34,802 nucleotides of DNA from Streptomyces sp. UNOB3_S3 (GCF_020740895.1 NZ_JAILXP010000024.1:1-34802), one strand, 5' to 3'. Shown: positions 1-8,524, numbered from the stretch's first letter. Translations and numbers: made by a program. The notes: generated by a model from the sequence alone, not told the origin.

Positions 1-1598
1 CAGTCCAGCAGCTCGTACGCCGGCAGCGTCAGGAACTCCACGTACTCCTCGCCGAGCGCTACCCGCAGGAACAGGTCGTGAGCCTGCTGCCACATGCCCG
101 ATGCCTCCGGAGCGGCCGCCAGCTCCTCCGCCGCCACCTCCCGGACGAGCGCCGCCGTCACCTTCTCCCCGTTGTCGAGCACGACCCCCGCGTCGGTCCA
201 CTGCCAGATCTGGGAACGGGAGATCTCCGCCGTGGCCGCGTCCTCCATGAGGTTGAAGATCGCCACCGCGCCCAGCCCCCGCAGCCACGCCTCGATGTAA
301 CGGATGCCCACCTGCACCGCGTTGCGCAGCCCGGCGACCGTCGGCCTCGCCTCCAGGGAGCCGACGGCGATGAGCTCGCCGGCGGTGACCCGTACGTCCT
401 CGCGCAGGCGGTGCTTCTGATGGGGCCGCTCGCCCAGGACGGCGTCGAAGGAGGCGCGGGCGACCGGGACCAGGTCGGGGTGGGCGACCCAGGAGCCGTC
501 GAAGCCGTCGCCGGCCTCGCGGTCCTTGTCGGCCCGGACCTTCTCCAGCGCGACCTCGTTGATCCCGGGGTCCCGGCGGGAGGGGATGAAGGCGGCCATG
601 CCCCCGATGGCGTGCGCCCCGCGCTTGTGGCAGGTGCGCACCAGCAGTTCCGTGTAGGCGCGCATGAACGGGGCCGTCATGGTGACGGCGTTGCGGTCGG
701 GGAGGACGAACGCCTCACCCGCGTCACGGAAGTTCTTGATGAGGGAGAAGAGGTAGTCCCAGCGGCCGGCGTTGAGGCCGGAGGCGTGCTCGCGCAGCTC
801 GTGGAGGATCTCCTCCATCTCATAGGCCGCGGTGATGGTCTCGATGAGGACGGTCGCGCGGATCGTGCCCCGGGGGATGCCCAGCCGCTCCTGGGCGAAG
901 ACGAAGACGTCGTTCCACAGCCGGGCCTCCAGGTGCGACTCGGTCTTGGGGAGGTAGAAGTACGGCCCCCTGCCGAGGTCGAGCAGCCGCCGGGCGTTGT
1001 GGAAGAAGTACAGGCCGAAGTCGGCGAGGGCGCCGGGGACGGGGCGGCCGTCGACGGTGAGGTGGCGCTCGTCGAGGTGCCAGCCGCGGGGGCGCATCAC
1101 GACGGTGGCGAGCTCTTCGGCGGGGCGGAGGGCGTAGGTCCTGCCCTCGGGGCTGGTGAAGTCGATGCGGCGGGCGTAGGCGTCCATGAGGTTGAGCTGG
1201 CCGTGGACGACGTTGTGCCAGGTGGGGGAGGAGGCGTCCTCCATGTCGGCGAGCCAGACGCGGGCGCCGGAGTTGAGGGCGTTGATGGTCATCTTGCGGT
1301 CGTCGGCGGGCCCGGTGATCTCCACGCGCCGGTCCTCCAGCGCGGCGGGGGCGGGCGCCACCCGCCAGTCGGGGTCCTCGCGGACGGCGGCGGTCTCCGG
1401 GAGGAAGTCCAGCCGGCCGGTGCGGGCCAGCTCCGCGCGCCGCTCGGCGCGGCGGGCCAGCAGCTCGTCACGGCGCGGGGCGAACCGGCGGTGCAGCTCC
1501 GCGACGAACGCGAGGGCCGGCGCGGTGAGCACCTCCTCCTGCCGCTCCACGTACGGGGCTTCGACGGCTGCCGGCGAGGACGGAGCAGGCGCGGACAT
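1..1598 (-). CDS. aceB: Malate synthase A (possibly complete, ends at window edge)
   Basis: Malate synthase condenses glyoxylate with acetyl-CoA to give malate in the cytoplasm. It is the second enzyme of the glyoxylate shunt and the sink for glyoxylate from allantoin. The minus-strand frame reads 532 codons with family hallmarks in order: [12 protein letters not shown] near residue 120, [35 protein letters not shown] (catalytic Arg), and [11 protein letters not shown] towards the C-terminus. The ATG at 1598 has a good Shine-Dalgarno (GAAGGAG, 8 bases upstream). The last readable residues are [10 protein letters not shown]. The next codon begins TG at the window edge, so a TGA there would complete the gene. 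It lies downstream of its own promoter and next to the allantoin genes, which supply its substrate. Identification is firm; only the last codon is uncertain. Confidence 0.95.
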   Translation of the reverse strand, partial: MSAPAPSSPAAVEAPYVERQEEVLTAPALAFVAELHRRFAPRRDELLARRAERRAELARTGRLDFLPETAAVREDPDWRVAPAPAALEDRRVEITGPADDRKMTINALNSGARVWLADMEDASSPTWHNVVHGQLNLMDAYARRIDFTSPEGRTYALRPAEELATVVMRPRGWHLDERHLTVDGRPVPGALADFGLYFFHNARRLLDLGRGPYFYLPKTESHLEARLWNDVFVFAQERLGIPRGTIRATVLIETITAAYEMEEILHELREHASGLNAGRWDYLFSLIKNFRDAGEAFVLPDRNAVTMTAPFMRAYTELLVRTCHKRGAHAIGGMAAFIPSRRDPGINEVALEKVRADKDREAGDGFDGSWVAHPDLVPVARASFDAVLGERPHQKHRLREDVRVTAGELIAVGSLEARPTVAGLRNAVQVGIRYIEAWLRGLGAVAIFNLMEDAATAEISRSQIWQWTDAGVVLDNGEKVTAALVREVAAEELAAAPEASGMWQQAHDLFLRVALGEEYVEFLTLPAYELLD

Positions 1599-1686
1599 GG
1601 GCTGTCACTCCTTCAGCGAGCGGTGCGCGGGCGGTTCATGGGCGGTTCGCGGTGGTCGTGGCACGCGGTGTCACAGCGGCAAGTGG

Positions 1687-1715
1687 AGAATAGTTTTCTC
1701 ATCGTGGAATCTCAA
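1687..1715 (-). promoter_or_regulatory. aceB promoter with candidate operator in its spacer
   Basis: On the minus strand TTGAGA (1710-1715) is followed after exactly 17 bases by TATTCT (1687-1692), a good sigma-70-type (HrdB) promoter about 90 bases before the aceB start. The spacer contains TTCCACGATGAGAAA (1695-1709). This matches the sequence at 3808-3822, between allR and allB, at 11 of 15 positions. A repressor bound there would block RNA polymerase directly. AllR, encoded in this cluster, is the obvious candidate; that assignment is inference. Confidence 0.6.
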
Positions 1716-1732
1716 TGGTGCATCGGAAGCGC

Positions 1733-2383
1733 TCAGTCCAGGAGCCGGGGGTCGTTCAACAGCCCGAGATCGTCCGGGGTGTCGACGTCGTCCGGTGCCG
1801 CGATGTCGCCGCACTCCACCAGGCGTACGGCGGCCGCGTGCCGCCGGAGGTAGGCCCGCGCGCCCATGTCCCCGTCGGCCGCCCGGGCCGCGCCCGCCCA
1901 GTGCTCCCGGGCGAGCAGCACCGGGTGCCCCCGCTCGCCCCCGTACGCCGCCGCCGCGAGCCGGGCCCCCGCCCGGTGCGCGGCCAGCACCCGCGCCACC
2001 GCCGCGGCGCCGACGCGCGGCTGGTCGACGAGCGTCACCAGCACCGCCTGCACCGCCGCCGGGTCCGTCGCGGCGGCCAGTGACGCCAGCCCGGCGCGCA
2101 GGGATGTGCCCATGCCCCGGGGCCAGTCGGGGTTCTCCACGAGGATGACGTCCGCGCCGGTGAGCCGCGCCCGTACCTCCGTCGCCCCGGCGCCCACGAC
2201 CACGCGCACCGGGGCGCAGCCGCCCTCGCGCAGCACCCGCGCCGCGTGCTCCACCAGCGGGCCGCCCCGGAACTCCAGCAGCGCCTTGGGCCGCCCGCCG
2301 AGCCGTCGCCCGCCGCCGGCCGCCAGCAGCAGCCCCGCGACGGACGGCACGGGATCAGTGCCCTCGTCCGCCCTCCACGTCAT
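1733..2383 (-). CDS. MobA/MocA-like nucleotidyltransferase
   Basis: A GT-A-fold nucleotidyltransferase of about 216 residues. The N-terminus has the nucleotide-binding signature LLLAAGGGRRLGGRPKALL, followed by ENPDWPRGMGTSLRAGL and VTLVDQP (the metal-binding Asp region), then GHPVLLAREHW. This is the pattern of MobA-like/MocA proteins that attach CMP or GMP to molybdopterin. Near allantoin genes it could supply the cofactor of xanthine dehydrogenase, the step upstream of urate and allantoin; this is inference from context. The ATG at 2383 is preferred because the domain starts a few residues later. An ATG at 2413 and a GTG at 2437 are possible, but neither has a clear ribosome site. An 11-bp palindrome CATACCGTATG (2392-2402) lies just upstream. 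Confidence 0.8.
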   Translation of the reverse strand: MTWRADEGTDPVPSVAGLLLAAGGGRRLGGRPKALLEFRGGPLVEHAARVLREGGCAPVRVVVGAGATEVRARLTGADVILVENPDWPRGMGTSLRAGLASLAAATDPAAVQAVLVTLVDQPRVGAAAVARVLAAHRAGARLAAAAYGGERGHPVLLAREHWAGAARAADGDMGARAYLRRHAAAVRLVECGDIAAPDDVDTPDDLGLLNDPRLLD

Positions 2384-2541
2384 GGCCCCTGCATACCGTA
2401 TGAGCGACCGCATGTACGCCGTACGGGAGTTCGTCACTCGTACGTGAACGCGCGGCCTGAATTTCGCTGTGAGTGTGGCGCGTCACACGTGAAGTGGCGT
2501 TAACTGATCCGCGCGGGCGGGCGTGCGGGAGGGGGACAGTC

Positions 2542-2913
2542 GTGGCGGAAGGCGCCGTGGTGGTGGAAGAGGAGCGTACGGGGCGATCCGGTGAGGATCC
2601 GGACCCGAGAGCCGGTGAGCTGGGCGTCGCGGTGTCCCGGCTGCGCCGGGCGCTGGCCGGGCACCCCGCGCCTTTACCCGACCGGGACGCCGCGGAGGAC
2701 GAGCTGGCCGCGCTGGACGCGATGGCGCGCACGGGACACCCGGACGTCTCCCGGCTGCGGAGCTCGCTGCTGCTGGTGGCGGGGGCGGTCGGGTCCGTGA
2801 GCGCGCTGGGGCCGGCGCTCGGTGAAGTACGGGCCGCGGTCGACCGGTTCGCGGACGTTCCGGGCGCCGGGAAGGTCCCGGAGGGGCTGCCGCGCCCCCG
2901 CGAGGGCGCCTGA
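2542..2913 (+). CDS. DUF5955 family small protein
   Basis: A 123-residue protein of unknown function. The recognisable core is SRLRRALAGHPAPLPDRDAAEDELAAL, then VSRLRSSLLLVAGAVGSVSALGPALGEVRAAVDRF, a helical pattern I associate with the Streptomyces DUF5955 family. The GTG at 2542 is chosen because GGGAGGGGGACA lies directly before it; the longer frame from 2473 adds residues without a ribosome site. It has no signal peptide or membrane segment. The hydrophobic stretch LLLVAGAVGSVSAL looks like a buried helix. It is transcribed alone, pointing at the convergent allR. An inverted repeat GTGTG-N6-CACAC (2473-2488) lies in its upstream region. Confidence 0.7.
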   Translation: MAEGAVVVEEERTGRSGEDPDPRAGELGVAVSRLRRALAGHPAPLPDRDAAEDELAALDAMARTGHPDVSRLRSSLLLVAGAVGSVSALGPALGEVRAAVDRFADVPGAGKVPEGLPRPREGA

Positions 2914-2957
2914 CCGGCGCCGGCCCCGGAGAGGGGGACCGACGCCGTCGCCTTCGG

Positions 2958-3746
2958 TCATGCCGACGCCGTCGCCCCCGCCAGCGTCGCCGACAGTTCC
3001 GCCGCGACCTCCCGCAGCAGCGGCACGATCCGTTCCGTCGCGGCCTCGGTGACGCGGCCCGCCGGGCCCGAGACGGAGATGGCCGCCGAGGTGGGGGAGT
3101 CCGGCACCGGCACCGCGAGGCAGCGGACGCCGATCTCCTGCTCGTTGTCGTCCATCGCGAAGCCCGACTCGCGCACCCGGGCGAGCTCCTTCAGGAAGCC
3201 CTCCGGCGATGTGATCGTCTTCTCCGTCGCGGCCGGCATGCCCGTACGGGCCAGCAGCGCGCGGACCTCGTCGTCCGGGGCCTGGGCGAGCAGGGCCTTG
3301 CCCACGCCCGTGGAGTGGGGCAGCACCCGTCGGCCGACCTCGGTGAACATCCGCATCGAGTGCCGCGAGGGCACCTGGGCCACGTAGACGACCTCGTCGC
3401 CGTCGAGCAGCGCCATGTTGGCCGTCTCGCCGGTCTCGTCCACCAGCCGCGCGAGGTGCGGGCGGGCCCAGGTGCCGAGCAGCCGTGAGGAGCTCTCGCC
3501 GAGGCGGATCAGCCGGGGGCCCAGCGCGTAGCGCCGGTTGGGCTGCTGCCGGACGTATCCACAGGCCACCAGCGTGCGCATCAGCCGGTGGATGGTGGGC
3601 AGCGGCAACCCGCTGCTCGTGGACAGTTCGCTCAGCCCGACCTCGCCGCCGGCGTCGGCCATCCGCTCCAGCAGGTCGAATGCACGCTCGAGGGACTGGA
3701 CGCCGCCGCTGGCGGAGGCGGTTCGGGGCTCGGCGGACGGGGGCAC
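2958..3746 (-). CDS. allR: IclR-family repressor of allantoin catabolism (AllR)
   Basis: A 262-residue IclR-type regulator. The winged helix-turn-helix covers roughly residues 16-78 (VQSLERAFDLLERMADAGGEVGLSELS, then LPLPTIHRLMRTLVACGYV). The effector-binding domain follows, with GKALLA and the conserved ending region DNEQEIGVRCLAVPVPD. In Streptomyces coelicolor AllR is known to repress the allantoin pathway genes and to respond to a pathway intermediate. Position between aceB and allB, divergent from allB, fits that role. The start is GTG at 3746 with GGAAGGAG seven bases upstream. The 182-bp gap to allB contains two candidate operators (3808-3822 and 3892-3908), allowing control of both divergent genes. 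Confidence 0.9.
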   Translation of the reverse strand: MPPSAEPRTASASGGVQSLERAFDLLERMADAGGEVGLSELSTSSGLPLPTIHRLMRTLVACGYVRQQPNRRYALGPRLIRLGESSSRLLGTWARPHLARLVDETGETANMALLDGDEVVYVAQVPSRHSMRMFTEVGRRVLPHSTGVGKALLAQAPDDEVRALLARTGMPAATEKTITSPEGFLKELARVRESGFAMDDNEQEIGVRCLAVPVPDSPTSAAISVSGPAGRVTEAATERIVPLLREVAAELSATLAGATASA

Positions 3747-3807
3747 GGCGCTCCTTCCGGGATGGGTGGCAGCAGCCTACCGGCCACCCCACCTGTCACA
3801 TGCCGGT

Positions 3808-3822
3808 TTCTACCAGGTGAAA
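3808..3822. promoter_or_regulatory. Candidate AllR operator in the allR-allB gap
   Basis: TTCTACCAGGTGAAA shares 11 of 15 positions with TTCCACGATGAGAAA in the aceB promoter spacer. With a flanking T it is also an imperfect palindrome (TTTC...GAAA ends). The location, 62 bp before the allR start and 107 bp before allB, would let one protein control both. Assignment to AllR is inference. Confidence 0.45.
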
Positions 3823-3891
3823 TCATGCTTCCGTACAACGAAAAGGGTCTTGACGGGGTCGCGGGGCGGCTGAAGACTGCGGGCAGCGCTG

Positions 3892-3908
3892 TTCAACAAA
3901 TCGTTGAC
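3892..3908. promoter_or_regulatory. Inverted repeat just upstream of allB
   Basis: TTCAACAAATCGTTGAC is a near-perfect inverted repeat (TTCAAC, five bases, GTTGAC) ending 20 bases before the allantoinase start. The left half matches the TTCNAC beginning of the two other candidate AllR sites, though the spacing differs. It could be a second operator. A TTGACG at 3850-3855 upstream is a possible -35 element, but I see no good -10 for it. Confidence 0.4.
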
Positions 3909-3928
3909 GATTCGTCGAGGGGCGGACG

Positions 3929-5254
3929 GTGGAACTGCTGCTGCGTTCGACACGAGTGGTGACCCCGGAGGGCATGCGCGCCGCCGCCGTCGCCGTGACC
4001 GGCGGCCGGATCGCTGCGGTCCTGCCCCACGGGACCGAGCCGCCCGCGGGAACCCCCGTCGAGGAACTGGGCGACGACGTCATCCTGCCCGGTCTCGTCG
4101 ACACCCATGTGCATGTGAACGACCCGGGCCGGGCCGAGTGGGAGGGCTTCGCGACCGCCACCCGGGCGGCCGCCGCCGGCGGGATCACCACGCTCGTCGA
4201 CATGCCGCTCAACAGCCTCCCGCCCACCACCACCGTGGCCCACCTGCGCGCCAAACAGGCCGTGGCCCGCGACCGGGCGCACATCGACGTCGGCTTCTGG
4301 GGCGGGGCGCTGCCCACCAACCTCGCCGATCTGCGCCCCCTGCACGACGCGGGCGTCCTCGGCTTCAAGGCCTTCCTCTCCCCGTCCGGCGTCGACGAGT
4401 TCCCGCACCTGGGCCGCCACGACCTCGACGCCGTGGCGGCCCGGATCGCCGGGCTCGGCGCGCTGCTGATCGTCCACGCCGAGGACCCGGACCGGCTGGC
4501 CGCCGCACCGGCGTACGGCGGACCGCGCTACGCCGGCTTCCTCGCCTCCCGCCCGCGCGCCGCCGAGCGCGAGGCGATCGCCGCGCTCGTCGACGTCGCG
4601 CGCCGCCGGGGCACGCGCGTCCATGTGCTGCACCTGTCCTCCGCCGGCGCGCTGCCCCTGATCGCCGCCGCCCGCGCCGAGGGCGTACGGATCACCGCCG
4701 AGACCTGTCCGCACTTCCTGACCCTGACCGCCGAGGAAGTGCCGGACGGGGCCACCGAGTTCAAGTGCTGTCCCCCGATCCGCGAGGCCGCCAACCGGGA
4801 CGCCCTGTGGGCCGGGCTGGCCGACGGCGTCATCGACTGCGTCGTCTCCGACCACTCGCCCTGCACGGCCGACCTCAAGGTCCCCGACTTCGCAGAGGCC
4901 TGGGGCGGGATCTCCTCCCTCCAGCTGGGCCTGTCCGCCGTCTGGACCGAGGCCCGGCGGCGCGGCCGCACCCTCGCCGACGTGGCCCGCTGGATGTCCA
5001 CCGCGCCCGCCGCCCTCGCGGGCCTGCCCGCCAAGGGCGCGATCGAGGCGGGCCGGGACGCCGACTTCGCGGTCCTCGCCCCCGACGAGACCTTCACCGT
5101 CGACCCGGCCGCACTCCACCACCGCAACCCCGTCACCGCCTACGCGGGCCGGACCCTCCACGGCGTCGTCCGGTCCACCTGGCTGCGCGGCCGCAAGACG
5201 GCCGATCACGGCACCCCCCTGACCGCACCCACCGGCCGACTCCTGGAGCGCTGA
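3929..5254 (+). CDS. allB: Allantoinase
   Basis: Hydrolyses allantoin to allantoate, the first step of allantoin use as nitrogen source. The 441-residue protein is a full-length cyclic amidohydrolase with a dinuclear metal centre: [11 protein letters not shown] (His60, His62), the carboxylated lysine in GFKAF (Lys147), His183 in VHAEDPDR, His235 in VHVLHLSS, and Asp308 in VSDHSPC. The C-terminal segment closes the composite beta domain (GRDADFAVL). GTG at 3929 is chosen because GAGGGG sits six bases upstream. The stop overlaps the start of alc (ATGA), so the two are translationally coupled. Regulation by AllR is likely given the divergent repressor and operator-like sequences in the gap. Confidence 0.95.
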   Translation: MELLLRSTRVVTPEGMRAAAVAVTGGRIAAVLPHGTEPPAGTPVEELGDDVILPGLVDTHVHVNDPGRAEWEGFATATRAAAAGGITTLVDMPLNSLPPTTTVAHLRAKQAVARDRAHIDVGFWGGALPTNLADLRPLHDAGVLGFKAFLSPSGVDEFPHLGRHDLDAVAARIAGLGALLIVHAEDPDRLAAAPAYGGPRYAGFLASRPRAAEREAIAALVDVARRRGTRVHVLHLSSAGALPLIAAARAEGVRITAETCPHFLTLTAEEVPDGATEFKCCPPIREAANRDALWAGLADGVIDCVVSDHSPCTADLKVPDFAEAWGGISSLQLGLSAVWTEARRRGRTLADVARWMSTAPAALAGLPAKGAIEAGRDADFAVLAPDETFTVDPAALHHRNPVTAYAGRTLHGVVRSTWLRGRKTADHGTPLTAPTGRLLER

Positions 5255-6417
5255 TGAGCACGAACGGTGCACGGACCGACAGCCTTCCCTCCTTTCCCGC
5301 CATTCCCTCCTTCACCGGCGGCGCCGCCCCCTACCCCGGCGGCGACCCCTACGCCGACTACCGGACCGCCGACTTCCCCTTCACCCGCCTCCCCGACCTC
5401 GCCGACCGCCGGCTGGGCGGCTCGGTGATCGCCGCCAACGACGAGTTCTTCGCCGAGCGCGAGAACCTGATCAAGCCGGAGACGCCGCACTTCGACCCCG
5501 CGCTCTTCGGCCACAAGGGCAAGGTCATGGACGGCTGGGAGACCCGCCGCCGGCGCGGCGCCGCGGCCGGCGACCCCCACCCCTCGGACGAGGACCACGA
5601 CTGGGCGATCGTCCGGCTCGGCGTGCCCGGCGTCGTCCGGGGCGTGGTCGTCGACACCGCCCACTTCCGCGGCAACCACCCCCGGGCCGTCGCCCTGGAG
5701 GGCGCCTCGCTGCCCGGCTCGCCGTCCCCCGCCGAGCTGCTCGCCGGCGACGTGAAGTGGACGGTCCTCGTCCCCCGCACCCCCGTCGGCGGGCACGCCG
5801 CCAACGGCTTCGCCGTCGGGGGCGGGGAACGCTTCACCCACCTGAGGCTCAGTCAGTACCCCGACGGGGGCATAGCCCGGCTGAGAGTCCACGGCGAGGC
5901 CGCCCCCGACCCCGCCTGGCTGGCGGCGCTGGGTACCTTCGACCTCGCCGCGCTGGAGAACGGCGGGCACGCCGAGGACGCCTCCGACCGCTTCTACTCG
6001 TCCCCGGCGAACGCCATCCACCCGGGCCGTTCCCGCAAGATGGACGACGGCTGGGAGACCCGCCGCCGCCGCGACCGCGGCCACGACTGGGTGCGCTACC
6101 GGCTGACCGGCCGGGCGGCGCTCCGCGCCGTGGAGATAGACACCGGCTGCTACAAGGGCAACGCGGCCGGGTGGGCCGCCCTGTCCGTCCTGGACGCCAC
6201 CACCGGCGCCGACCCGGCCGACCACACCACGGGATGGCGGGAACTGCTGCCCCGGACCCGGCTGGAGCCGGACACCGTGCACCGGTTCGTCCTGGAGCGT
6301 CCCGCCGTCGCCACCCACGTCCGGGTGGACATCTTCCCCGACGGGGGCATCGCGCGGCTGCGTGTGCACGGCTCGCTGACGGAGGAGGGCGCGCGCCATC
6401 TGACGGCCGGCGCCTAG
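5254..6417 (+). CDS. alc: Allantoicase
   Basis: Hydrolyses allantoate to ureidoglycolate and urea, directly after allantoinase. The 387-residue product shows the family's internal duplication. The first repeat has GKVMDGWETRRRR, DTAHFRGNHP and YPDGGIARLRVHG. The second has RKMDDGWETRRRR, DTGCYKGN and FPDGGIARLRVHG. The ATG overlaps the allB stop by one base-step. An open frame continues upstream for 450 codons in antiphase to allB, but it is only the high-GC shadow of that gene. The stop is followed three bases later by the end of the convergent GNAT gene, so no room remains for a long terminator. Confidence 0.95.
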   Translation: MSTNGARTDSLPSFPAIPSFTGGAAPYPGGDPYADYRTADFPFTRLPDLADRRLGGSVIAANDEFFAERENLIKPETPHFDPALFGHKGKVMDGWETRRRRGAAAGDPHPSDEDHDWAIVRLGVPGVVRGVVVDTAHFRGNHPRAVALEGASLPGSPSPAELLAGDVKWTVLVPRTPVGGHAANGFAVGGGERFTHLRLSQYPDGGIARLRVHGEAAPDPAWLAALGTFDLAALENGGHAEDASDRFYSSPANAIHPGRSRKMDDGWETRRRRDRGHDWVRYRLTGRAALRAVEIDTGCYKGNAAGWAALSVLDATTGADPADHTTGWRELLPRTRLEPDTVHRFVLERPAVATHVRVDIFPDGGIARLRVHGSLTEEGARHLTAGA

Positions 6418-6420
6418 GGG

Positions 6421-6942
6421 TCAGGTCAGCGCGCGGCTCATGAACAGCGCCGTCTCGCCCTCCGAGGCCGTCCCCCGGTAGAGGGTGGTGTCCAGCCCGC
6501 ACACCGTGAACCCCATGCGGCGATACGCCTGGATCGCGGGCGCGTTGACGCTCGTCACCTCCAGCCAGGCGGTACGGGCGCCCAGTTCACGGCCGCGCGC
6601 CAGCGCGCGGTCCATCAGGCCGCCGCCTATGCCCTGCCCCCGGCGGCCGGGGGAGACCCGGACGTCGGCGATGAACAGCCTGCGGTTCCACTCCTCGTAC
6701 GCGAAGGTGATCGCGCCGCACAGCTCCGCGCCGTCCTGGGCGACGACGGTCTCGCGGGGGCGGTCGTCCTCGTCCTCGTCGTCCGGGTAGACCTTGCGCA
6801 GCGGGGGGCTCACCCGCACCGTGCGCAGCCGGAAGCCGTCGTCCGAGGCGGTGACCACGATGACGGAGTCGGTGGTGAAGGAGTTGTCGAGCGCGTCGAC
6901 CTTGGTCAACTCGTCGGCGTGCGCGGAACGGTAGTTCAGCAT
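6421..6942 (-). CDS. GNAT acetyltransferase, streptothricin-acetyltransferase-like
   Basis: A 173-residue GNAT enzyme expected to transfer acetyl from acetyl-CoA to an amine. The acetyl-CoA motif is VRVSPGRRGQGIGGGLMDRAL. The N-terminal LDNSFTTDSVIVV, the PPLRKVYPDDE segment, and the end (TSVNAPAIQAYRRMGF, CGLDTTLYRGTASEGETALFMS) closely resemble the streptothricin N-acetyltransferases of Streptomyces, which acetylate the beta-lysine moiety. The actual substrate here is unknown, and no streptothricin biosynthesis gene is in the window. The ATG overlaps the last seven bases of the upstream TenA-like gene, indicating translational coupling. Confidence 0.8.
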   Translation of the reverse strand: MLNYRSAHADELTKVDALDNSFTTDSVIVVTASDDGFRLRTVRVSPPLRKVYPDDEDEDDRPRETVVAQDGAELCGAITFAYEEWNRRLFIADVRVSPGRRGQGIGGGLMDRALARGRELGARTAWLEVTSVNAPAIQAYRRMGFTVCGLDTTLYRGTASEGETALFMSRALT

Positions 6943-7601
6943 GCCGTGAGCGTAGCCCAGAACATCAGTTCATAGTCCTGGAGGAGACGACCGTAGCGGT
7001 GCGCCAGCCGTTCCGTGAGCCGGCCGTCCACCAGACCGGTGCCCACGGCGGCCAGCGCGCGCTCCGCGCCCTCGGGGTCGGGCGTGGCGAAGAGGTCGAA
7101 GAAGCCGCACGCCTCGTCGTCGAAGCCGTAGTGCTCGCGCAGGGCCCGGCCCACCGTGGCGCAGTAGCCGCCCCACGCCGCGAAGTTGGCGCACAGGGCC
7201 ACGACCACGTCGACCGGCTCGGCGCCCAGCGCCAGCCAGGCCGCGTACGCCGGATACGCCTGGCACCCGGCCCGCGGCTCGTGCTCCGTCACCGCCGCCG
7301 CGTCCAGCCCGCAGGCGGCCGCGAGCGGGCCGAGGCGGGTCAGCGCCCGGGACTCGTCCTGGGCGAGGTGGTCGAAGAAGGCGGCGACGGCGGGCTGCCG
7401 CAGCAGGGCGGCCCGCTCGGCCAGGTGGAGGAAGCTGCGGGCGTCGGAGGCGATGACGTGGTGCTGTTCCAGGGCGAAGGCGGCGACGGCGGCCGGGGGC
7501 GCCTCGCCAGCCTCGATCAGGGGGACGAGGCGGTTCGCCCCCGCCTCCGGTGCCAGCTCGCGCGTCGCGTCGTCGAGGACTTCCCGGGCTGTACGGGCCA
7601 T
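6936..7601 (-). CDS. TenA/heme-oxygenase-fold protein
   Basis: A 221-residue all-helical protein with the look of the TenA/THI-4 superfamily: an early LVPLIEAG, EQHHVIASDARSFLHLAERA, a mid GCQAYPAYAAWLALG and CANFAAWGGYCATVGRAL, and a C-terminal YGRLLQDYELMFW. TenA enzymes hydrolyse aminopyrimidine in thiamine salvage, but many actinobacterial relatives have no known substrate. The classical TenA active-site cysteine position is not something I can confirm by eye (AALCANF may correspond). It forms a two-gene operon with the acetyltransferase (overlapping stop and start). The start is ATG at 7601. Confidence 0.7.
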   Translation of the reverse strand: MARTAREVLDDATRELAPEAGANRLVPLIEAGEAPPAAVAAFALEQHHVIASDARSFLHLAERAALLRQPAVAAFFDHLAQDESRALTRLGPLAAACGLDAAAVTEHEPRAGCQAYPAYAAWLALGAEPVDVVVALCANFAAWGGYCATVGRALREHYGFDDEACGFFDLFATPDPEGAERALAAVGTGLVDGRLTERLAHRYGRLLQDYELMFWATLTAC

Positions 7602-7638
7602 GGCTCCAGGGTAGCCACGACCACCCCGCCCCGCCGGG

Positions 7639-7806
7639 CTACTTCGCCCCGCCGAGATAGAAGAGGAGGAAGAAGAACGCCACGATGAAGTGGACGGCGA
7701 CCAGGTAGACGAAGACCCGGAACGTCATGCCCATGGGCGCCCGGTCCTCCTCGTGGAACTGCTTCGCGTCCGTCGCGTCCGTCGCGTTCGTCGCGTTGTC
7801 GCTCAT
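7639..7806 (-). CDS. DUF6126-like small membrane protein
   Basis: A 55-residue protein with one C-terminal membrane helix (FVYLVAVHFIVAFFFLLFYLG) after a polar, Asn/Thr/Asp-rich N-terminus containing the repeats NATNATDATDA. Its ATG at 7806 overlaps the stop of the XRE-cupin gene (ATGA), so both are made from one transcript. This pairing of an XRE-cupin regulator with a tiny membrane protein recurs in Streptomyces, where the small partner is called DUF6126. Function is unknown; a membrane sensor or partner for the regulator is a guess. Confidence 0.75.
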   Translation of the reverse strand: MSDNATNATDATDAKQFHEEDRAPMGMTFRVFVYLVAVHFIVAFFFLLFYLGGAK

Positions 7807-8468
7807 CGGATTCCCCTCTGGGTCGGTCGCGTGCCGCCGAGGCACAGCTCGGCGGCGCCGCTCTGGAGCAGCGTGTGGAGGAACAGCAGGTCCACCCCGC
7901 CGCGCGAGTCGGCGACGATGCGGTGCGGGGTGAGGGAGTCGAAGTGGGCGGCGTCACCGGGGTCGAGCAGATGCGTGACGTTGCCCAGCGTCAGCCGGAG
8001 CCGTCCCCGGGTGACGTAGAGCCACTCCTCGCCCGGGTGGACGCGCACCAGCTCCTCCTGGCTGCCCCGGCCCTGCGGCACGTGCAGCCGCAGCGCCTGC
8101 ATGGCGCGGCCGGAGCCGCCGGCCCGCCAGTAGGTCCAGCCGCCCGCCTCCTGCGGTTCCATGCGGTCCGCGCGGACGATCGGGTCGAGCTCGGCGGGCA
8201 CCTCGCCCAGCAGGTCGGATACGGTCGTACCGTAGGTCCGTGCCAGCGCGAGCAGCATGGGGAGGGACGGCGTCCGCCGTCCGGTCTCCAGCCGGGACAG
8301 ATGCGCGGGCGACAGGCCCACCCGGGCCGCGGCGGCCTCCAGGGTCAGCCCGCTCCGTCTGCGCAGCGCGCGCAGTCGCGGGGCCACGGCGGGCAGCTCG
8401 GCCACCTCGCCCAAGGTGTCCGGGGTCTCCGGGGCGGGGGAGAGGTGCGGTTCGGGCAGCGGACTCAT
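7803..8468 (-). CDS. XRE-family regulator with C-terminal cupin sensor
   Basis: A 221-residue regulator. Residues about 30-90 form an XRE helix-turn-helix (LRALRRRSGLTLEAAAARVGLS, LSRLETGRRTPSL, LLALARTYG). The C-terminal half is a cupin (RVHPGEEWLYVTRGRLRLTLG, LDPGDAAHFDSLTPHRI), presumably a ligand-binding beta-barrel. Such XRE-cupin proteins usually act as local repressors of transport or catabolic genes. The ATG at 8468 lies about 30 bases from two overlapping palindromes (8500-8524), probably the autoregulatory operator. It is divergent from the secreted ribonuclease gene, which may be co-regulated. Confidence 0.85.
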   Translation of the reverse strand: MSPLPEPHLSPAPETPDTLGEVAELPAVAPRLRALRRRSGLTLEAAAARVGLSPAHLSRLETGRRTPSLPMLLALARTYGTTVSDLLGEVPAELDPIVRADRMEPQEAGGWTYWRAGGSGRAMQALRLHVPQGRGSQEELVRVHPGEEWLYVTRGRLRLTLGNVTHLLDPGDAAHFDSLTPHRIVADSRGGVDLLFLHTLLQSGAAELCLGGTRPTQRGIR

Positions 8469-8499
8469 GGGTCCGGTATAGCCCCGCTATTACCCATGG

Positions 8500-8524
8500 G
8501 GCAAAACTTTTGCCTCAGAGGCAA
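8500..8524. promoter_or_regulatory. Overlapping palindromic operators between XRE-cupin and RNase genes
   Basis: GGCAAAACTTTTGCC (8500-8514) is a perfect 15-bp palindrome around a central C. TTGCCTCAGAGGCAA (8510-8524) is a second perfect palindrome around a central A. They share the TTGCC half-site, so three half-sites sit at 10-bp spacing, one helical turn apart. This suits cooperative binding of two dimers, most likely of the adjacent XRE-cupin regulator (inference). Confidence 0.6.

Noticed and set aside
78..1853. 591-codon plus-strand frame
   Set aside because: It is antisense to malate synthase, which shows its full motif set on the minus strand.
3850..3878. TTGACG...AAGACT as allB promoter
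   Set aside because: The -35 is good but the -10 lacks the required bases; kept only as a remark.
3904..5253. Long open frame continuous with allantoicase (837 codons in all)
   Set aside because: It runs out of phase through allantoinase, whose frame has all catalytic residues. The upstream part is arginine/proline-rich shadow sequence; allantoicase starts at the ATGA overlap at 5254.
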